A stretch of DNA of 13,462 nt from Acidobacteriaceae bacterium (GCA_019237515.1 JAFAGX010000197.1:1-13462); one strand, 5' to 3'. Positions 1-8,039 are shown, numbered from the stretch's first letter. The notes: generated from the letters alone by a model not told the origin. Program-made: numbers and translations.

Positions 1-2
1 TT

Positions 3-281
3 GAGAGCCTTACACAGGTGCCTTCCTTGCGCGTGGTAAACCACAAGGGGTTGCACTTGCTCACGGCACGGGAAGAGCAGGTCGTCGCCCTGGTTGCCGA
101 TGGCATGACCAACCGCGATGTGGCGCGCGAACTCGGACTTACTGAAAACACCATTAAGAAATATCTTTTTCGTATCTTCGACAAAGTGGGAGTTTCCAGT
201 CGTGTGGAACTCGTGCTCTATGCCGTTACGCGTGGCACCGTACAAAGCGCGGAGTGGGTTCCGGCGCCCCTACAGCAGTGA
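3..281 (+). CDS. Response regulator, C-terminal LuxR/NarL-type DNA-binding domain (5' end outside the window)
   Basis: The reading frame is open from the first bases of the window and ends with TGA at 279-281, so only the last 92 codons are visible. They hold a complete LuxR-type helix-turn-helix. The opening LTAREEQVVALVADGMTNRD is the typical first helix pair, VARELGLTENTIKKYLFRIF contains the recognition helix, and KVGVSSRVELVLYA closes the four-helix bundle. In NarL/FixJ regulators this domain follows a phosphoacceptor receiver domain, which would lie upstream of the window. A GTG at 18 could start a stand-alone 87-residue protein, but the frame stays open before it, so a truncated longer gene is more likely. 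The last 20 residues are low-similarity tail. Family is sure; the cognate kinase and target genes cannot be told. Confidence 0.88.
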   Translation, partial: ESLTQVPSLRVVNHKGLHLLTAREEQVVALVADGMTNRDVARELGLTENTIKKYLFRIFDKVGVSSRVELVLYAVTRGTVQSAEWVPAPLQQ

Positions 282-394
282 ACTGGGTCAGGAACACCAT
301 GCCTGGGGACCACATCCGCCTGATCACCGGCTGCTACAGACGAACCTCCCTTATTAGATAGTGGCCACCGTGGCACTCGCATGCGGCGCCAACT

Positions 395-808
395 GTGGCT
401 ACAATGAGCGGCATGGCGGAAGCGTCCGCAGTGCAGGCATCAAAACCTCGACGCTGGACTGTGATTGCCTCTGGCGTGCTCTGCGGGCTGCTCGCTGTGG
501 TAGTGATTTACACCAAGCCTGGCGCCTTCTATAGTCCCATCGCCGTTATGATCGTGGCCGCCATCGGATTGGCGGCGGTTCTTCTACAACTTCGTTTCTA
601 CAATCGTGAGCAGTCGCAACCGCTACATGCCCCGCTTTGGCTGAACGTTGTGGGGGTTCTATTCGCAATTGCGGCGCTCTTTTCCGATCTTCTTCGCCTG
701 AGCCCTGCCGTGGCCCAACTGATGCCTCTAGGAGCGATCGCGGCCTTTTCGATCAGCAGCGCCGCCGTCCTGCACGCATTTCGCAAACATCGCATCGCGG
801 CAAAGTAG
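395..808 (+). CDS. Small membrane protein of unknown function, four predicted helices
   Basis: This 137-residue protein is not one I recognise. After a short polar N-terminus ending in KPRR there are four hydrophobic stretches at about residues 21-39, 47-66, 80-101 and 108-127, with a basic C-terminus (FRKHRIAAK). By the positive-inside rule both ends are probably cytoplasmic. The start is uncertain. GTG at 395 gives the longest form, while ATG at 404 and ATG at 413 are equally possible, and none has a convincing Shine-Dalgarno. A TACAAT hexamer at 400-405, if it is a -10 box, would favour the ATG at 413 with almost no leader. The gene follows the response regulator by 113 bp on the same strand and is convergent with the efflux operon. 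Its composition is like that of its neighbours. Function unknown. Confidence 0.72.
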   Translation: MATMSGMAEASAVQASKPRRWTVIASGVLCGLLAVVVIYTKPGAFYSPIAVMIVAAIGLAAVLLQLRFYNREQSQPLHAPLWLNVVGVLFAIAALFSDLLRLSPAVAQLMPLGAIAAFSISSAAVLHAFRKHRIAAK

Positions 809-846
809 TTTGGTGACATAGGCCCGTCGTGGCCAATCTTTGAAAG

Positions 847-866
847 GGCCCGGCTTCAGCCGAGCC
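847..866. repeat. GC-rich hairpin between convergent genes
   Basis: The arms GGCCCGGC and GCCGAGCC pair with one C-A mismatch around a TTCA loop. It lies 38 bp after the membrane-protein gene and could end transcription from that side, but no T-tract follows, so an intrinsic terminator is not supported. Similar short arms around TTCA or TTTA are, from memory, a frequent intergenic motif in Acidobacteriota; no copy count was made. Confidence 0.5.
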
Positions 867-886
867 GATAAACGCTTCAGATTCGC

Positions 887-937
887 CATTCCGAGTCGTC
901 CTTAGCCGCGAGTGCGTGATGAGGACGAGGAGGAATC
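887..937 (+). repeat. Candidate member of a dispersed intergenic palindrome family (CATTCCGAG ... GAGGAATC)
   Basis: The stretch opens with CATTCCGAG (887-895), closes with GAGGAATC (930-937), and has a perfect 7-bp inverted repeat inside: TCGTCCT at 896-902 and AGGACGA at 922-928. The ends match signatures seen again at 7533-7564, 8362-8476 and, in part, 9463-9507. It lies just past the stop codon of the outer-membrane channel gene, so it might also act as a 3' structure for the efflux transcript coming from the right. Family membership is inferred from short shared words only. Confidence 0.45.
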
Positions 938-970
938 TGCATGTTTGTCGCAGTTCGTGAAGGAACCCCA

Positions 971-2476
971 TCACCGACCGGGTGACGCGCTCGCCGATCC
1001 GGATCCGGACGGTGTTCGTGCCGTCAGATTTAAGTTGGACAGACTCGAGGCATCGAATCCGCCTCCCAGCGCTTTGATCAGAAGCACACTATCCACCATG
1101 CGGCGGCCTGCTATCTGCACCGCAACACGCTCGTCCGAAAGCGCGACAGCTTGGGCTGTTGTCACTTCCAGGTAGCTCGTCACGCCGCCCTTATACCTGT
1201 TTTCTGACAATGCCAGAGATCGCTCGGCGGCTGAAACCGCAGCTGCCTGCGTCACGGCCTCTTGCTCAAGCAGCCGCAACTCTGCCAAATTGTCTTCCAC
1301 TTCCTGATATGCCGTGAGCACGGTCTGCTGATAATTCGCAGCCGCCTGGTTGTAAGAGGCACGCGCCTCATCAGTGAGTGCGCGACGACGCCCAACATCA
1401 AAGACCGTCACCGCTGCCGAAATTCCAACTGACGCGAATCCGCTCGGACCTGTGAGCCAGTTCGATATGCTCGTGCTCTCAAATCCTGCATTAGGCGGAA
1501 AGTTAAAGAGTGGAAAATACACGGCGCGCGCTACACCGATATTCGCGTTGGCCGCCGCCATTTGCCGTTCGGTTGCGGATATATCCGGGCGCCTTTCCAG
1601 CAACTGGGAGGGCAACCCCGGTGGAATCACAGGAGGTACCGCATTCAATGCTGCAAATTGCAAAGTAAAGCTGGATGCAGGCACACCGATCAGAGCTGCG
1701 ATTGCATGCTCAAACTGTGTACGGGCAGTCTTCACATCGATGTCCTGTGCCCGAGCAGTCTCAAGCTGGGTCTCAGCCTGGGCGACATCTACGGCTGAGG
1801 CGACTCCGCCCTGGTAACGATTCTCCGTGAGTTGGAGCGCCTTCTCATAACTCGCCACCGTTGAATCCAGCAACTGCGCTTCGGCGTCGAATTCACGCGC
1901 TTGAAAGTAGTCCGTCGCCAACTCCGCGTGCACACTCAAGCTGACCGACTGAACATCCGCAAAACTCGTCTGGGCATTTGCCCGATAAGCCGCAACACTG
2001 CTTCGCACTCTTCCCCAAACATCGGGCTCATAGGACAGGTCAGCAGCGACAATCAGGTCATTGGTTGTGCCGCTGATGGTCGATGTCGCAAGCGGTCGAT
2101 GCGACGAGAACCGCTCGCGGGTCGCCGAAACGCGGGCGCCTATGGTCGGATACAGATCGGCTCGATAGTAGCGAAGCAAGGCACGCGCCTGCTCAAACTG
2201 CGCTTGCGCGGCCTTAAGACTCTGGTTCGACACGTTGAGTTTCTCTTCGAGTTCATTCAGTTGGGCGTCTTGATAAGTCTCCCACCAGCTTCCACGCAAG
2301 ACTTGATTTGAGGGTTGCGCCACTTTCCAATTCGCAGGCGTTTCTTTGAATTCGGGAGGAGTTGGAGCCGGTGGCCGCGAGTAGCGCGGCCCGACGGCAC
2401 AACCGCATAGACTCACAGCAATGGTCGAAAGCAATCCCGCGAAAAGTAGTGATTTGGAGTGCTCGAACTTGGCCAT
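971..2476 (-). CDS. Outer-membrane channel lipoprotein of an RND efflux system (OprM/NodT family)
   Basis: This 501-residue protein is the outer-membrane exit duct of the tripartite pump encoded here. It starts with a lipoprotein signal (hydrophobic core to residue 23, Cys26 in LCGC as likely lipid anchor), followed by the family hallmark VGPRYSRPPAPTPPEF. The two outer-membrane-factor repeats are visible: LTENRYQGGVASAVDVAQAE at about 216-235 and LSENRYKGGVTSYLEVTTAQ at about 423-442. The conserved RRPDI lies at 295-299. Length is normal for the family (about 460-520). The ATG at 2476 is chosen over an in-frame GTG at 2479 because an AGGA lies five bases before the ATG. That ATG overlaps the adaptor gene's TGA by one base (TGATG), implying translational coupling. 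The C-terminal dozen residues are Ser/Gly/Ala-rich. Substrate cannot be told. Confidence 0.95.
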   Translation of the reverse strand: MAKFEHSKSLLFAGLLSTIAVSLCGCAVGPRYSRPPAPTPPEFKETPANWKVAQPSNQVLRGSWWETYQDAQLNELEEKLNVSNQSLKAAQAQFEQARALLRYYRADLYPTIGARVSATRERFSSHRPLATSTISGTTNDLIVAADLSYEPDVWGRVRSSVAAYRANAQTSFADVQSVSLSVHAELATDYFQAREFDAEAQLLDSTVASYEKALQLTENRYQGGVASAVDVAQAETQLETARAQDIDVKTARTQFEHAIAALIGVPASSFTLQFAALNAVPPVIPPGLPSQLLERRPDISATERQMAAANANIGVARAVYFPLFNFPPNAGFESTSISNWLTGPSGFASVGISAAVTVFDVGRRRALTDEARASYNQAAANYQQTVLTAYQEVEDNLAELRLLEQEAVTQAAAVSAAERSLALSENRYKGGVTSYLEVTTAQAVALSDERVAVQIAGRRMVDSVLLIKALGGGFDASSLSNLNLTARTPSGSGSASASPGR

Positions 2477-3741
2477 CACCGTCCTGGCTCACCGGGCGTC
2501 ACCGCTGGACGGCCACCTTTAGGTTCTGCGGCCGGTTGGTTGATGACGCGAACCTGTTCCCCGGAGACGATGGAGTCCGGCGGATTCACGATGATCGATT
2601 CGTCGCCCTCCAATCCAGCAACCACCTCGATTTCCGTCCCGTAATCATGACCTACGGTGATCGGCTTCAGTTCAGCACGGCTGTTGTTGTCGACAGCCGC
2701 AATGCGCAGGCCCTCCGCCCGGAACAGGAGCGTATTGACAGGCAAAATAAACGATGACCCCACGTTCGGTAATTTGAAATGAGCCTCGGCATAAGCTCCA
2801 CTGAACAAAGTACCAGTCGGATTATTCACGAGAATCTCTACAAGCAACGTTCGGGTAGTCTGATCGATCGCATTGGCCGTGCGGACAATCGTTCCGGGAA
2901 AACGGCGCCCCGGATACTCTGAAACAACAAGATCCGCTTCGATTCCCCCCTTGGTGCTCGCGGCATAGGTCTCCGGAACGTTTACGTATACCCGTAGCTT
3001 GTCCGGTTGCGCAATGTGGAAGAGTTCTGTCCTCGTGCCACCTCCGCTTCCCGAATCGATCAGGTGCCCGATATCGGTGTTGCGATAGGTAATCACACCA
3101 TCAAACGGCGCATAGATTTTTTCAAAAGATTGCAGCTCTTCCAGGCGTTTGACGTTCGCCTGTGCGGCTTGGACCGTAGCTTTTTGCGCGGCATAATTGC
3201 CCTCCGCGTTATCCGCTTCCTGTTTGGAAACCGAATCTGTTTTCAACAGGCCGCTGTAGCGATCGGCGGTGATTTTCGCCAGGTTCAAATTCGCTTCCGA
3301 AGTCGCGAGGTCAGAGCTTGCCTGGCGTAATTGCTGATCGACTTCCGGGGTTTCAATTTCCGCCAACAACTGGCCACGCTTTGCATGACCACCAATATCT
3401 ACATACCACTTCGTTAAATATCCATTGGTTCGGGAATAAATCGGTGAATCAATGTAGGCCTGAACGTTGGCCGGAAGGACCACCTCGTTACCCGGAGCCG
3501 AACGCTTCACGTGCACGATCGAAACGGTTGGCACTGCCATCTGCTCGGTCTCTTGCTCCAGCCTGGCCTCTGCTCGCTTGCGCGGAACAATGCCACCGAC
3601 GATTACAGCCACAACGGCGGCAAACGCAAGGACGGCAATCCACCAACGCCGCTTGCGCGGCTGTTCACGATGCGCCCCGTAACCTTGGTTCTGGATCTTT
3701 AATACCGGCCGTTCGACTTCGTCCGGCTGCTCAACTTTCAT
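2476..3741 (-). CDS. Periplasmic adaptor (membrane fusion protein) of an RND efflux system
   Basis: At 421 residues this is a HlyD/AcrA-type adaptor that bridges the inner-membrane pump and the outer-membrane channel. A cytoplasmic basic stretch (RKRRWW, about 29-34) precedes one transmembrane helix at about 33-53. The biotinyl-lipoyl half-domains are at about 94-133 (SRTNGYLTKWYVDIGGHAKR) and 206-247 (KIYAPFDGVITYRNTDIG). Between them lies an Ala/Gln-rich alpha-helical hairpin of about 70 residues. Beta-barrel and membrane-proximal domains fill 248-400. Because it has a membrane helix and no lipobox, it is anchored by the helix rather than by lipid. ATG at 3739-3741 has a GGAG six bases upstream. 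It lies 59 bp after the pump gene and overlaps the channel gene by one base. The C-terminal tail (about 404-421) is Pro/Gly-rich. Confidence 0.95.
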   Translation of the reverse strand: MKVEQPDEVERPVLKIQNQGYGAHREQPRKRRWWIAVLAFAAVVAVIVGGIVPRKRAEARLEQETEQMAVPTVSIVHVKRSAPGNEVVLPANVQAYIDSPIYSRTNGYLTKWYVDIGGHAKRGQLLAEIETPEVDQQLRQASSDLATSEANLNLAKITADRYSGLLKTDSVSKQEADNAEGNYAAQKATVQAAQANVKRLEELQSFEKIYAPFDGVITYRNTDIGHLIDSGSGGGTRTELFHIAQPDKLRVYVNVPETYAASTKGGIEADLVVSEYPGRRFPGTIVRTANAIDQTTRTLLVEILVNNPTGTLFSGAYAEAHFKLPNVGSSFILPVNTLLFRAEGLRIAAVDNNSRAELKPITVGHDYGTEIEVVAGLEGDESIIVNPPDSIVSGEQVRVINQPAAEPKGGRPAVTPGEPGR

Positions 3742-3800
3742 GAATGACTCCGTCCACTGTCACGAACCTCTTTAGATGACATTTCACTCGTACCAACCAA

Positions 3801-6800
3801 TTAATGTTTACGAACCTCTTTGGCCACATTCCTCCGCCCGTGCAACGAACTGAAAAAAGCCGGAACGAAGAAGAGCGTCGCTACCGTGGCAAACAGCAGG
3901 CCGCCGATCACGGCTCTGCCCAGGGGCGCATTCTGTTCACCGCCTTCACCCAAACCCAATGCCATAGGAACCATGCCGATGATCATGGCCAATGCGGTCA
4001 TGATCACCGGTCGAAAACGGGTGAACCCGGCGTTCAATGCTGAAAGGAGTGGATCACGTCCTTCGGCCATTTCCTCCTTCGCGAAACTCACAACCAGAAT
4101 ACTGTTCGCGGTCGCTACCCCCATACACATGATGGAACCGGTCAACGCCGGAACACTCAATGTCGTATGGGTGATGAACAGTATCCACGCGATTCCAGCC
4201 AATGCTGCGGGCAGAGCAGAAATGATGATGAACGGATCCAGCCACGACTGAAAATTGACGACGATCAGCAGGTATATCAGCAAAATAGAAAACACTAGTC
4301 CGCTCAATAAGCCGATGTACGACGATCGCATCGTCTCAATTTGTCCGCGTACAATGACCTCTGTGCCTCGTGGAGCGTGCGTTTTCGCGTCCGTGATGAT
4401 GCGATTGATCTGGCGCGCGACCGCCCCAAGATCACGGCCCTGCACTGAGCCGTAAATATCGATCACCGGAGCGATGTTGTAGTGCGAGACGGTGGCCATT
4501 CCCACTCCGCGCTGGATGTCGGCGATGCTGGTCAGAATCTGCGGTTGGGCATTGCTTGGTCCCGTTACCGGCACATTCTCCAAATCCTGCAGCGACTGGA
4601 TACGGTACTGAGGCGTCTGCGTAGCAATGCTGTACTCGACTCCGTTTCTTGGATCCAGCCAGAATTCCGGCGTCGTTTGGAAACTGCCGCTTAGCGAAAT
4701 CAACAGATTATTGGCGACGTCGCGTTCCGAGTAGCCCACTTGTTGCGCTTTCGTCCGATCGACATTCACGTGCAAATACGGCTGATCGAATGGCTGCTGT
4801 ATGCGCAAGTCAACCGTGCCAGGTATCTGTCGAACACGGGAAAGCAACTGATTGGCGAACTCGCGATTGACGCCAAGATTGTTTCCCACCACCTGAATGT
4901 CGATCGGCGATGGTAATCCGAAATTCAAAATTTGGCTTACGATATCCGCGGGAGGAAAAGAGAATGTAGTTCCCGGATAGTCCCTACCCAGCCGAAGCCG
5001 CAGATCGTGAATGTACTTCGCAGTCGAAGCATGTCCCTCTTTCAAGCTAACCAGGATGTCCGCATCCGCCGGACCAATCGGCGCCGAGGTACTGTAAGAG
5101 AGATTGATGGTGCTGTAGGGCAGGCCGATAGTGTCAATGATGGTATCGAGCTGATCAGGTGGGATCTGCTGCCGCATCGATTGTTCGATCAAATCGCATA
5201 GCCGTGCAGTCTCTTCAATTCGCGTTCCAGTCCGTGCGCGCAAGTGCATCCGGAATTGTCCACTGTCCACAGCCGGAAAGAAATCCTGCCCAAGCCAGGG
5301 AATCAGAATAACCAGAGACGCAAGACACGCCGCTACAAACGACAACAAGAAAATGCGGCGGTGCCGCAGACACCCCTGAAGCAGATCGTGATAGCGCTCA
5401 CGAAAACGCTCGAACGCATGCTCGAACCGAAGCTGCCAATGAACCAACGGATTGCGACTCTGGGCGGCCGCCTGCAGCTCATCTTCATGACCTCGCAACA
5501 GGTACTTGGCCATCGTTGGAACCAGCGTTCGCGAGAGGAGATACGAAGCCAACATGGCGAAGCAAACTGCTTCGGCCAAGGGAACGAACAGATATCGTGC
5601 GACTCCTGTCAGGAAAAACATGGGCACGAACACGATGCAAATGCATAGCGTGGAGACGAATGCAGGCACCGCGATCTGCTGCGCGCCATCTAGGATTGCG
5701 TGCTCGACCTCTTTTCCTTGCGCCAGATTGCGATTGATATTCTCGATCTCCACCGTCGCGTCGTCCACCAGAATTCCTACCGCCAGCGCCAAACCGCCGA
5801 GCGTCATAATGTTGATCGTTTCGCCCAGCGCACTCATGACGATGATAGAAGTGAGGATGGAAAGCGGAATCGAAACTGCGATGATCAGCGTGCTACGCCA
5901 GTTTCCCAGAAAAATCAGAATCATCAATCCGGTCAAACAAGCGGCAATACTAGCTTCCTTGATCACACCGTTAATCGATGCGCGCACAAACAGCGACTGG
6001 TCGGCCAACGGTTTTATCTGCAGCTCTGGCGGCAATGTGGCGGCAATCGCCGGCAGCACGCCCTTGATGCCGGAAATGATATCCAGCGTGGATGCATTGC
6101 CAGTTTTCAAAACGCTCAGCAACGAAGCCCGTTGCCCATTCACACGCACGATGTTCGTTTGTGGCGGATACCCATCGCGCACCCAGGCGACGTCGTGAAT
6201 GTAGATCGTCGTGTTGCCCACCGTTTTGATCGGAATCTGGTTGAGTTGGCGAATCGTCTCTGGAGCGCTGTTGATATCTACGTTATATTCAAATTGTCCA
6301 ATCTTGGATGTCCCCGATGGCAGGATGATGTTCTGCGCGCTGATGGCATTCACCACATCCAGAGGCGAAAGTCCTTTCGACTGCAAGGCAGCGGTATTCA
6401 GGTCAACCTGAACCTGCCGGATCTTGCCACCATAAGGCCAGGGAATTGCTGTTCCCGGGATCGTAACCAGGCGGGTACGAATGAAGTTCACACCGTAATC
6501 GAATAATTGTTGCTCGGAGAGCAATTTTCCGGACAGCGCGAGCTGAAGAATGGGGACACTTGAAGCATTGTAGGTAATCACCAGGGGAGGAGTGATTCCA
6601 GGCGGCAATTGCCTCAACTGCGTTTGCGAGATGGCTGTCACCTGGGCAATGGCCTTATCAATGCTGGCGTTGGGCTGAAAGAATATTTTGACCACCGCCT
6701 TGCCAGTGAGCGACTGCGACTCGATGTGCTGAATGTTGTCAACCGTCGTGGTCAGCGCACGTTCTGTAATGCTCACGATACGGTTTGCCATCTGCTCGGC

Positions 6801-6965
6801 GTCAAAGCCGTCATAGCTCCAAAGCACGCTGACAACCGGGATATTAATGTTCGGGAAGATGTCGGTGGGGGTGCGTAGAATGACAATTGGCCCTAAGATC
6901 AGTAGCAGCACCGCGACCACGATAAATGTGTAAGGACGCCGTAAAGCGAGTCGAACAATCCACAT
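3801..6965 (-). CDS. RND efflux pump, inner-membrane transporter subunit (HAE1-like)
   Basis: This 1054-residue protein has the full AcrB-like length and plan: TM1 at about 11-30, a first large periplasmic loop, TM2-TM6 at about 337-490, TM7 at about 537-556, a second periplasmic loop, and TM8-TM12 at about 882-1040. The paired aspartates of the proton relay are present in TM4 (ILVDD, D401-D402). In TM11 the FTRFRP...T pattern keeps R983 and T990, equivalent to AcrB R971 and T978. In TM10, however, the AcrB lysine of SAKNAIL corresponds to Ala953 in GVATANSIL. The start ATG (6963-6965) has GGAA six bases upstream. It is first in the operon, followed by adaptor and channel, so a complete drug/solvent-type exporter is encoded. 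No local regulator gene is adjacent. Substrate unknown; a metal (CusA-like) pump is not suggested. Confidence 0.96.
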   Translation of the reverse strand: MWIVRLALRRPYTFIVVAVLLLILGPIVILRTPTDIFPNINIPVVSVLWSYDGFDAEQMANRIVSITERALTTTVDNIQHIESQSLTGKAVVKIFFQPNASIDKAIAQVTAISQTQLRQLPPGITPPLVITYNASSVPILQLALSGKLLSEQQLFDYGVNFIRTRLVTIPGTAIPWPYGGKIRQVQVDLNTAALQSKGLSPLDVVNAISAQNIILPSGTSKIGQFEYNVDINSAPETIRQLNQIPIKTVGNTTIYIHDVAWVRDGYPPQTNIVRVNGQRASLLSVLKTGNASTLDIISGIKGVLPAIAATLPPELQIKPLADQSLFVRASINGVIKEASIAACLTGLMILIFLGNWRSTLIIAVSIPLSILTSIIVMSALGETINIMTLGGLALAVGILVDDATVEIENINRNLAQGKEVEHAILDGAQQIAVPAFVSTLCICIVFVPMFFLTGVARYLFVPLAEAVCFAMLASYLLSRTLVPTMAKYLLRGHEDELQAAAQSRNPLVHWQLRFEHAFERFRERYHDLLQGCLRHRRIFLLSFVAACLASLVILIPWLGQDFFPAVDSGQFRMHLRARTGTRIEETARLCDLIEQSMRQQIPPDQLDTIIDTIGLPYSTINLSYSTSAPIGPADADILVSLKEGHASTAKYIHDLRLRLGRDYPGTTFSFPPADIVSQILNFGLPSPIDIQVVGNNLGVNREFANQLLSRVRQIPGTVDLRIQQPFDQPYLHVNVDRTKAQQVGYSERDVANNLLISLSGSFQTTPEFWLDPRNGVEYSIATQTPQYRIQSLQDLENVPVTGPSNAQPQILTSIADIQRGVGMATVSHYNIAPVIDIYGSVQGRDLGAVARQINRIITDAKTHAPRGTEVIVRGQIETMRSSYIGLLSGLVFSILLIYLLIVVNFQSWLDPFIIISALPAALAGIAWILFITHTTLSVPALTGSIMCMGVATANSILVVSFAKEEMAEGRDPLLSALNAGFTRFRPVIMTALAMIIGMVPMALGLGEGGEQNAPLGRAVIGGLLFATVATLFFVPAFFSSLHGRRNVAKEVRKH

Positions 6966-7021
6966 AAGAATTCCGGAAGCTCGGTAAAACGGAGTTCCTC
7001 TTGTCGAGAATCAGTGCGGGT

Positions 7022-7050
7022 TATGTATCAGAGCGTGAGAAGCTGGTCTA
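7022..7050 (-). promoter_or_regulatory. Candidate sigma-70 promoter for the efflux operon
   Basis: Read on the minus strand, TAGACC (7050-7045, four of six matches to the -35 consensus) and TACATA (7027-7022, weak -10) are separated by exactly 17 bases. Transcription would start near 7015, giving a leader of about 50 bases before the pump's ATG. The 265-bp divergent gap has no other gene. The hexamers are weak, so this is a candidate only. Confidence 0.3.
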
Positions 7051-7193
7051 TCCGATTCTGAACATCCCGGCCAGGAAGCTGAATCCGCCAGAGTGGCCCA
7101 GCAATATGGTATTTGATTCAGTGATTTAGGTCGAGATGCAGACTTTGTATTGCGGGCGAGAAGCGTGCCTCCTTTCCTATTCATAATCTGCGA

Positions 7194-7199
7194 TATACT
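7194..7199 (+). promoter_or_regulatory. Candidate -10 box for the zapB-like/zapA transcript
   Basis: TATACT matches five of six -10 consensus positions and sits 31 bp before the ATG of the coiled-coil gene, which would give a leader of about 25 bases. No good -35 hexamer is found at 16-18 bases spacing (the region reads CCTTTCC), so the promoter may depend on an activator or on unusual -35 contacts. Confidence 0.4.
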
Positions 7200-7230
7200 G
7201 CCCTCAACCTAGTTCCCAGGTATTCCAACT

Positions 7231-7527
7231 ATGTCTCTAAAAATAGCGGAAGAAACACCGGCTCAGGTGAAGGCGGACGATTTTCGCATGCTCGAGGACA
7301 AGGTTTATCGCATGATTGAGTCCTTCAAGACGGCCCAGCAGGCACGCTCGGTCGCCGAGCGCGACGTCAAGCGATTGCGTGAGCAATTACAAGAGCGCGA
7401 CGATGAACTCGACAGCCTGCGACGTGAGATGGTCCAGTTGCGGCGCGATCGCGAACAAGTTCGCGATCGAGTGGAGAAGATGCTGCAACAGATCGATCAT
7501 CTCGCAGAACAGCAGGCCGCAAGTTAA
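7231..7527 (+). CDS. ZapB-like coiled-coil cell-division protein
   Basis: The 98-residue protein is almost entirely a charged coiled coil. From about residue 17 (FRMLEDKVYRMIES) to about 93 heptads run without a Pro or Gly, ending in REQVRDRVEKMLQQIDHL. It resembles ZapB (about 80 residues) and the small coiled-coil family encoded just before zapA in many Proteobacteria. ZapB-type proteins form a layer that links ZapA-bundled FtsZ filaments to the nucleoid terminus region. Here it is followed by zapA on the same strand after 97 bp containing a palindrome. There is no signal peptide or membrane segment, so it is cytoplasmic. The ATG at 7231 is the only sensible start, although the Shine-Dalgarno is poor (AGG ten bases upstream). 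Coiled coils match many families by chance; the zapA neighbour makes the assignment convincing. Confidence 0.8.
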   Translation: MSLKIAEETPAQVKADDFRMLEDKVYRMIESFKTAQQARSVAERDVKRLREQLQERDDELDSLRREMVQLRRDREQVRDRVEKMLQQIDHLAEQQAAS

Positions 7528-7532
7528 GTTTG

Positions 7533-7593
7533 TCATCCCGAGTGGGCTTTAGCCAGTGAGGGATTGTCCCCCTACTGGAACGATATTCGGGAT
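7533..7593. repeat. Nested palindrome between the zapB-like gene and zapA
   Basis: Outer arms ATCCCGA (7535-7541) and TCGGGAT (7587-7593) are perfectly complementary. Inside, CCAGT (7553-7557) pairs with ACTGG (7574-7578), and the adjoining AGGG (7559-7562) can pair with CCCT after a single bulge. The left part reads TCATCCCGAG ... GAGGGAT, the same words as at 8362-8399, so it looks like a shorter member of the same dispersed family. No T-tract follows, but such a structure could lower read-through into zapA or protect the upstream message. Confidence 0.55.
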
Positions 7594-7624
7594 CCACAAG
7601 ACGTGAAATCAGGAGCAACGGATA

Positions 7625-7957
7625 ATGGCAGCGCCCAGCAAGCAAACGCAACCCCAGCGCAGCAATAGCAGCGTTCGCGTGGAAATCTTCGACCAGGGCT
7701 ATAATCTCTCCGGCCCCGATCCCCAATATATCCTGAAATTGGCTGAGTACGTGGATGCCAAGATGCGCGCTGTCGCCGAACAGACTCATACCGTAGACAC
7801 GGTTCGGGTCGCTGTGCTGGCGGCATTGAACATCGCCGACGAATACCATCTCATCAAGCGGAATCAGGACGAGGGTGCGGTCGAATATCTGAAGCGCGCT
7901 CACACACTTTCCGATGCGCTCGACGAAGCGCTTGATGACGAACGCCGCGCCGGGTAA
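7625..7957 (+). CDS. zapA: Cell-division protein ZapA
   Basis: The 110-residue protein has the ZapA signature. After a 16-residue polar leader, VRVEIFDQGYNLSGPDPQYI is the N-terminal beta-rich FtsZ-binding part (about 17-36). Next come KLAEYVDAKMRAVAEQTHTV (about 38-57) and VAVLAALNIADEYHLI (about 62-77), which leads into the C-terminal helix that forms the ZapA dimer/tetramer coiled coil. ZapA binds FtsZ in the cytoplasm and bundles its filaments at the division site. Start ATG at 7625 has AGGAG nine bases upstream. It lies behind the ZapB-like gene, its usual partner, and in front of a 6S RNA gene, an association also well known from Proteobacteria. Length is normal (about 100-110). Confidence 0.95.
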   Translation: MAAPSKQTQPQRSNSSVRVEIFDQGYNLSGPDPQYILKLAEYVDAKMRAVAEQTHTVDTVRVAVLAALNIADEYHLIKRNQDEGAVEYLKRAHTLSDALDEALDDERRAG

Positions 7958-8003
7958 CCAAAGTTGCTGGCAAGCGGAGTTCCAACTATTTCGGGCGCCC
8001 CAC

Positions 8004-8032
8004 TTGCGAAACTTTCCGACTTTGCCTAGCAT
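8004..8032 (+). promoter_or_regulatory. Candidate promoter of the 6S RNA gene
   Basis: TTGCGA (8004-8009) and TAGCAT (8027-8032) lie exactly 17 bases apart, each matching four of six consensus positions. Start of transcription would be near 8039-8040, which agrees with where the RNA's closing stem begins (8043). The two lines of evidence were found independently, which raises confidence. Confidence 0.5.
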
Positions 8033-8039
8033 CCACAAA

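Noticed and set aside
5506..6506. Plus-strand frames of 230 and 268 codons opposite the RND pump gene
   Set aside because: They are antisense to strongly conserved pump sequence, with no domain pattern.
3801..6965. Heavy-metal (CusA-type) RND pump
   Set aside because: The TM4 pattern ILVDDATVEIENI is that of hydrophobe/amphiphile pumps and no metal-binding neighbour genes are present.
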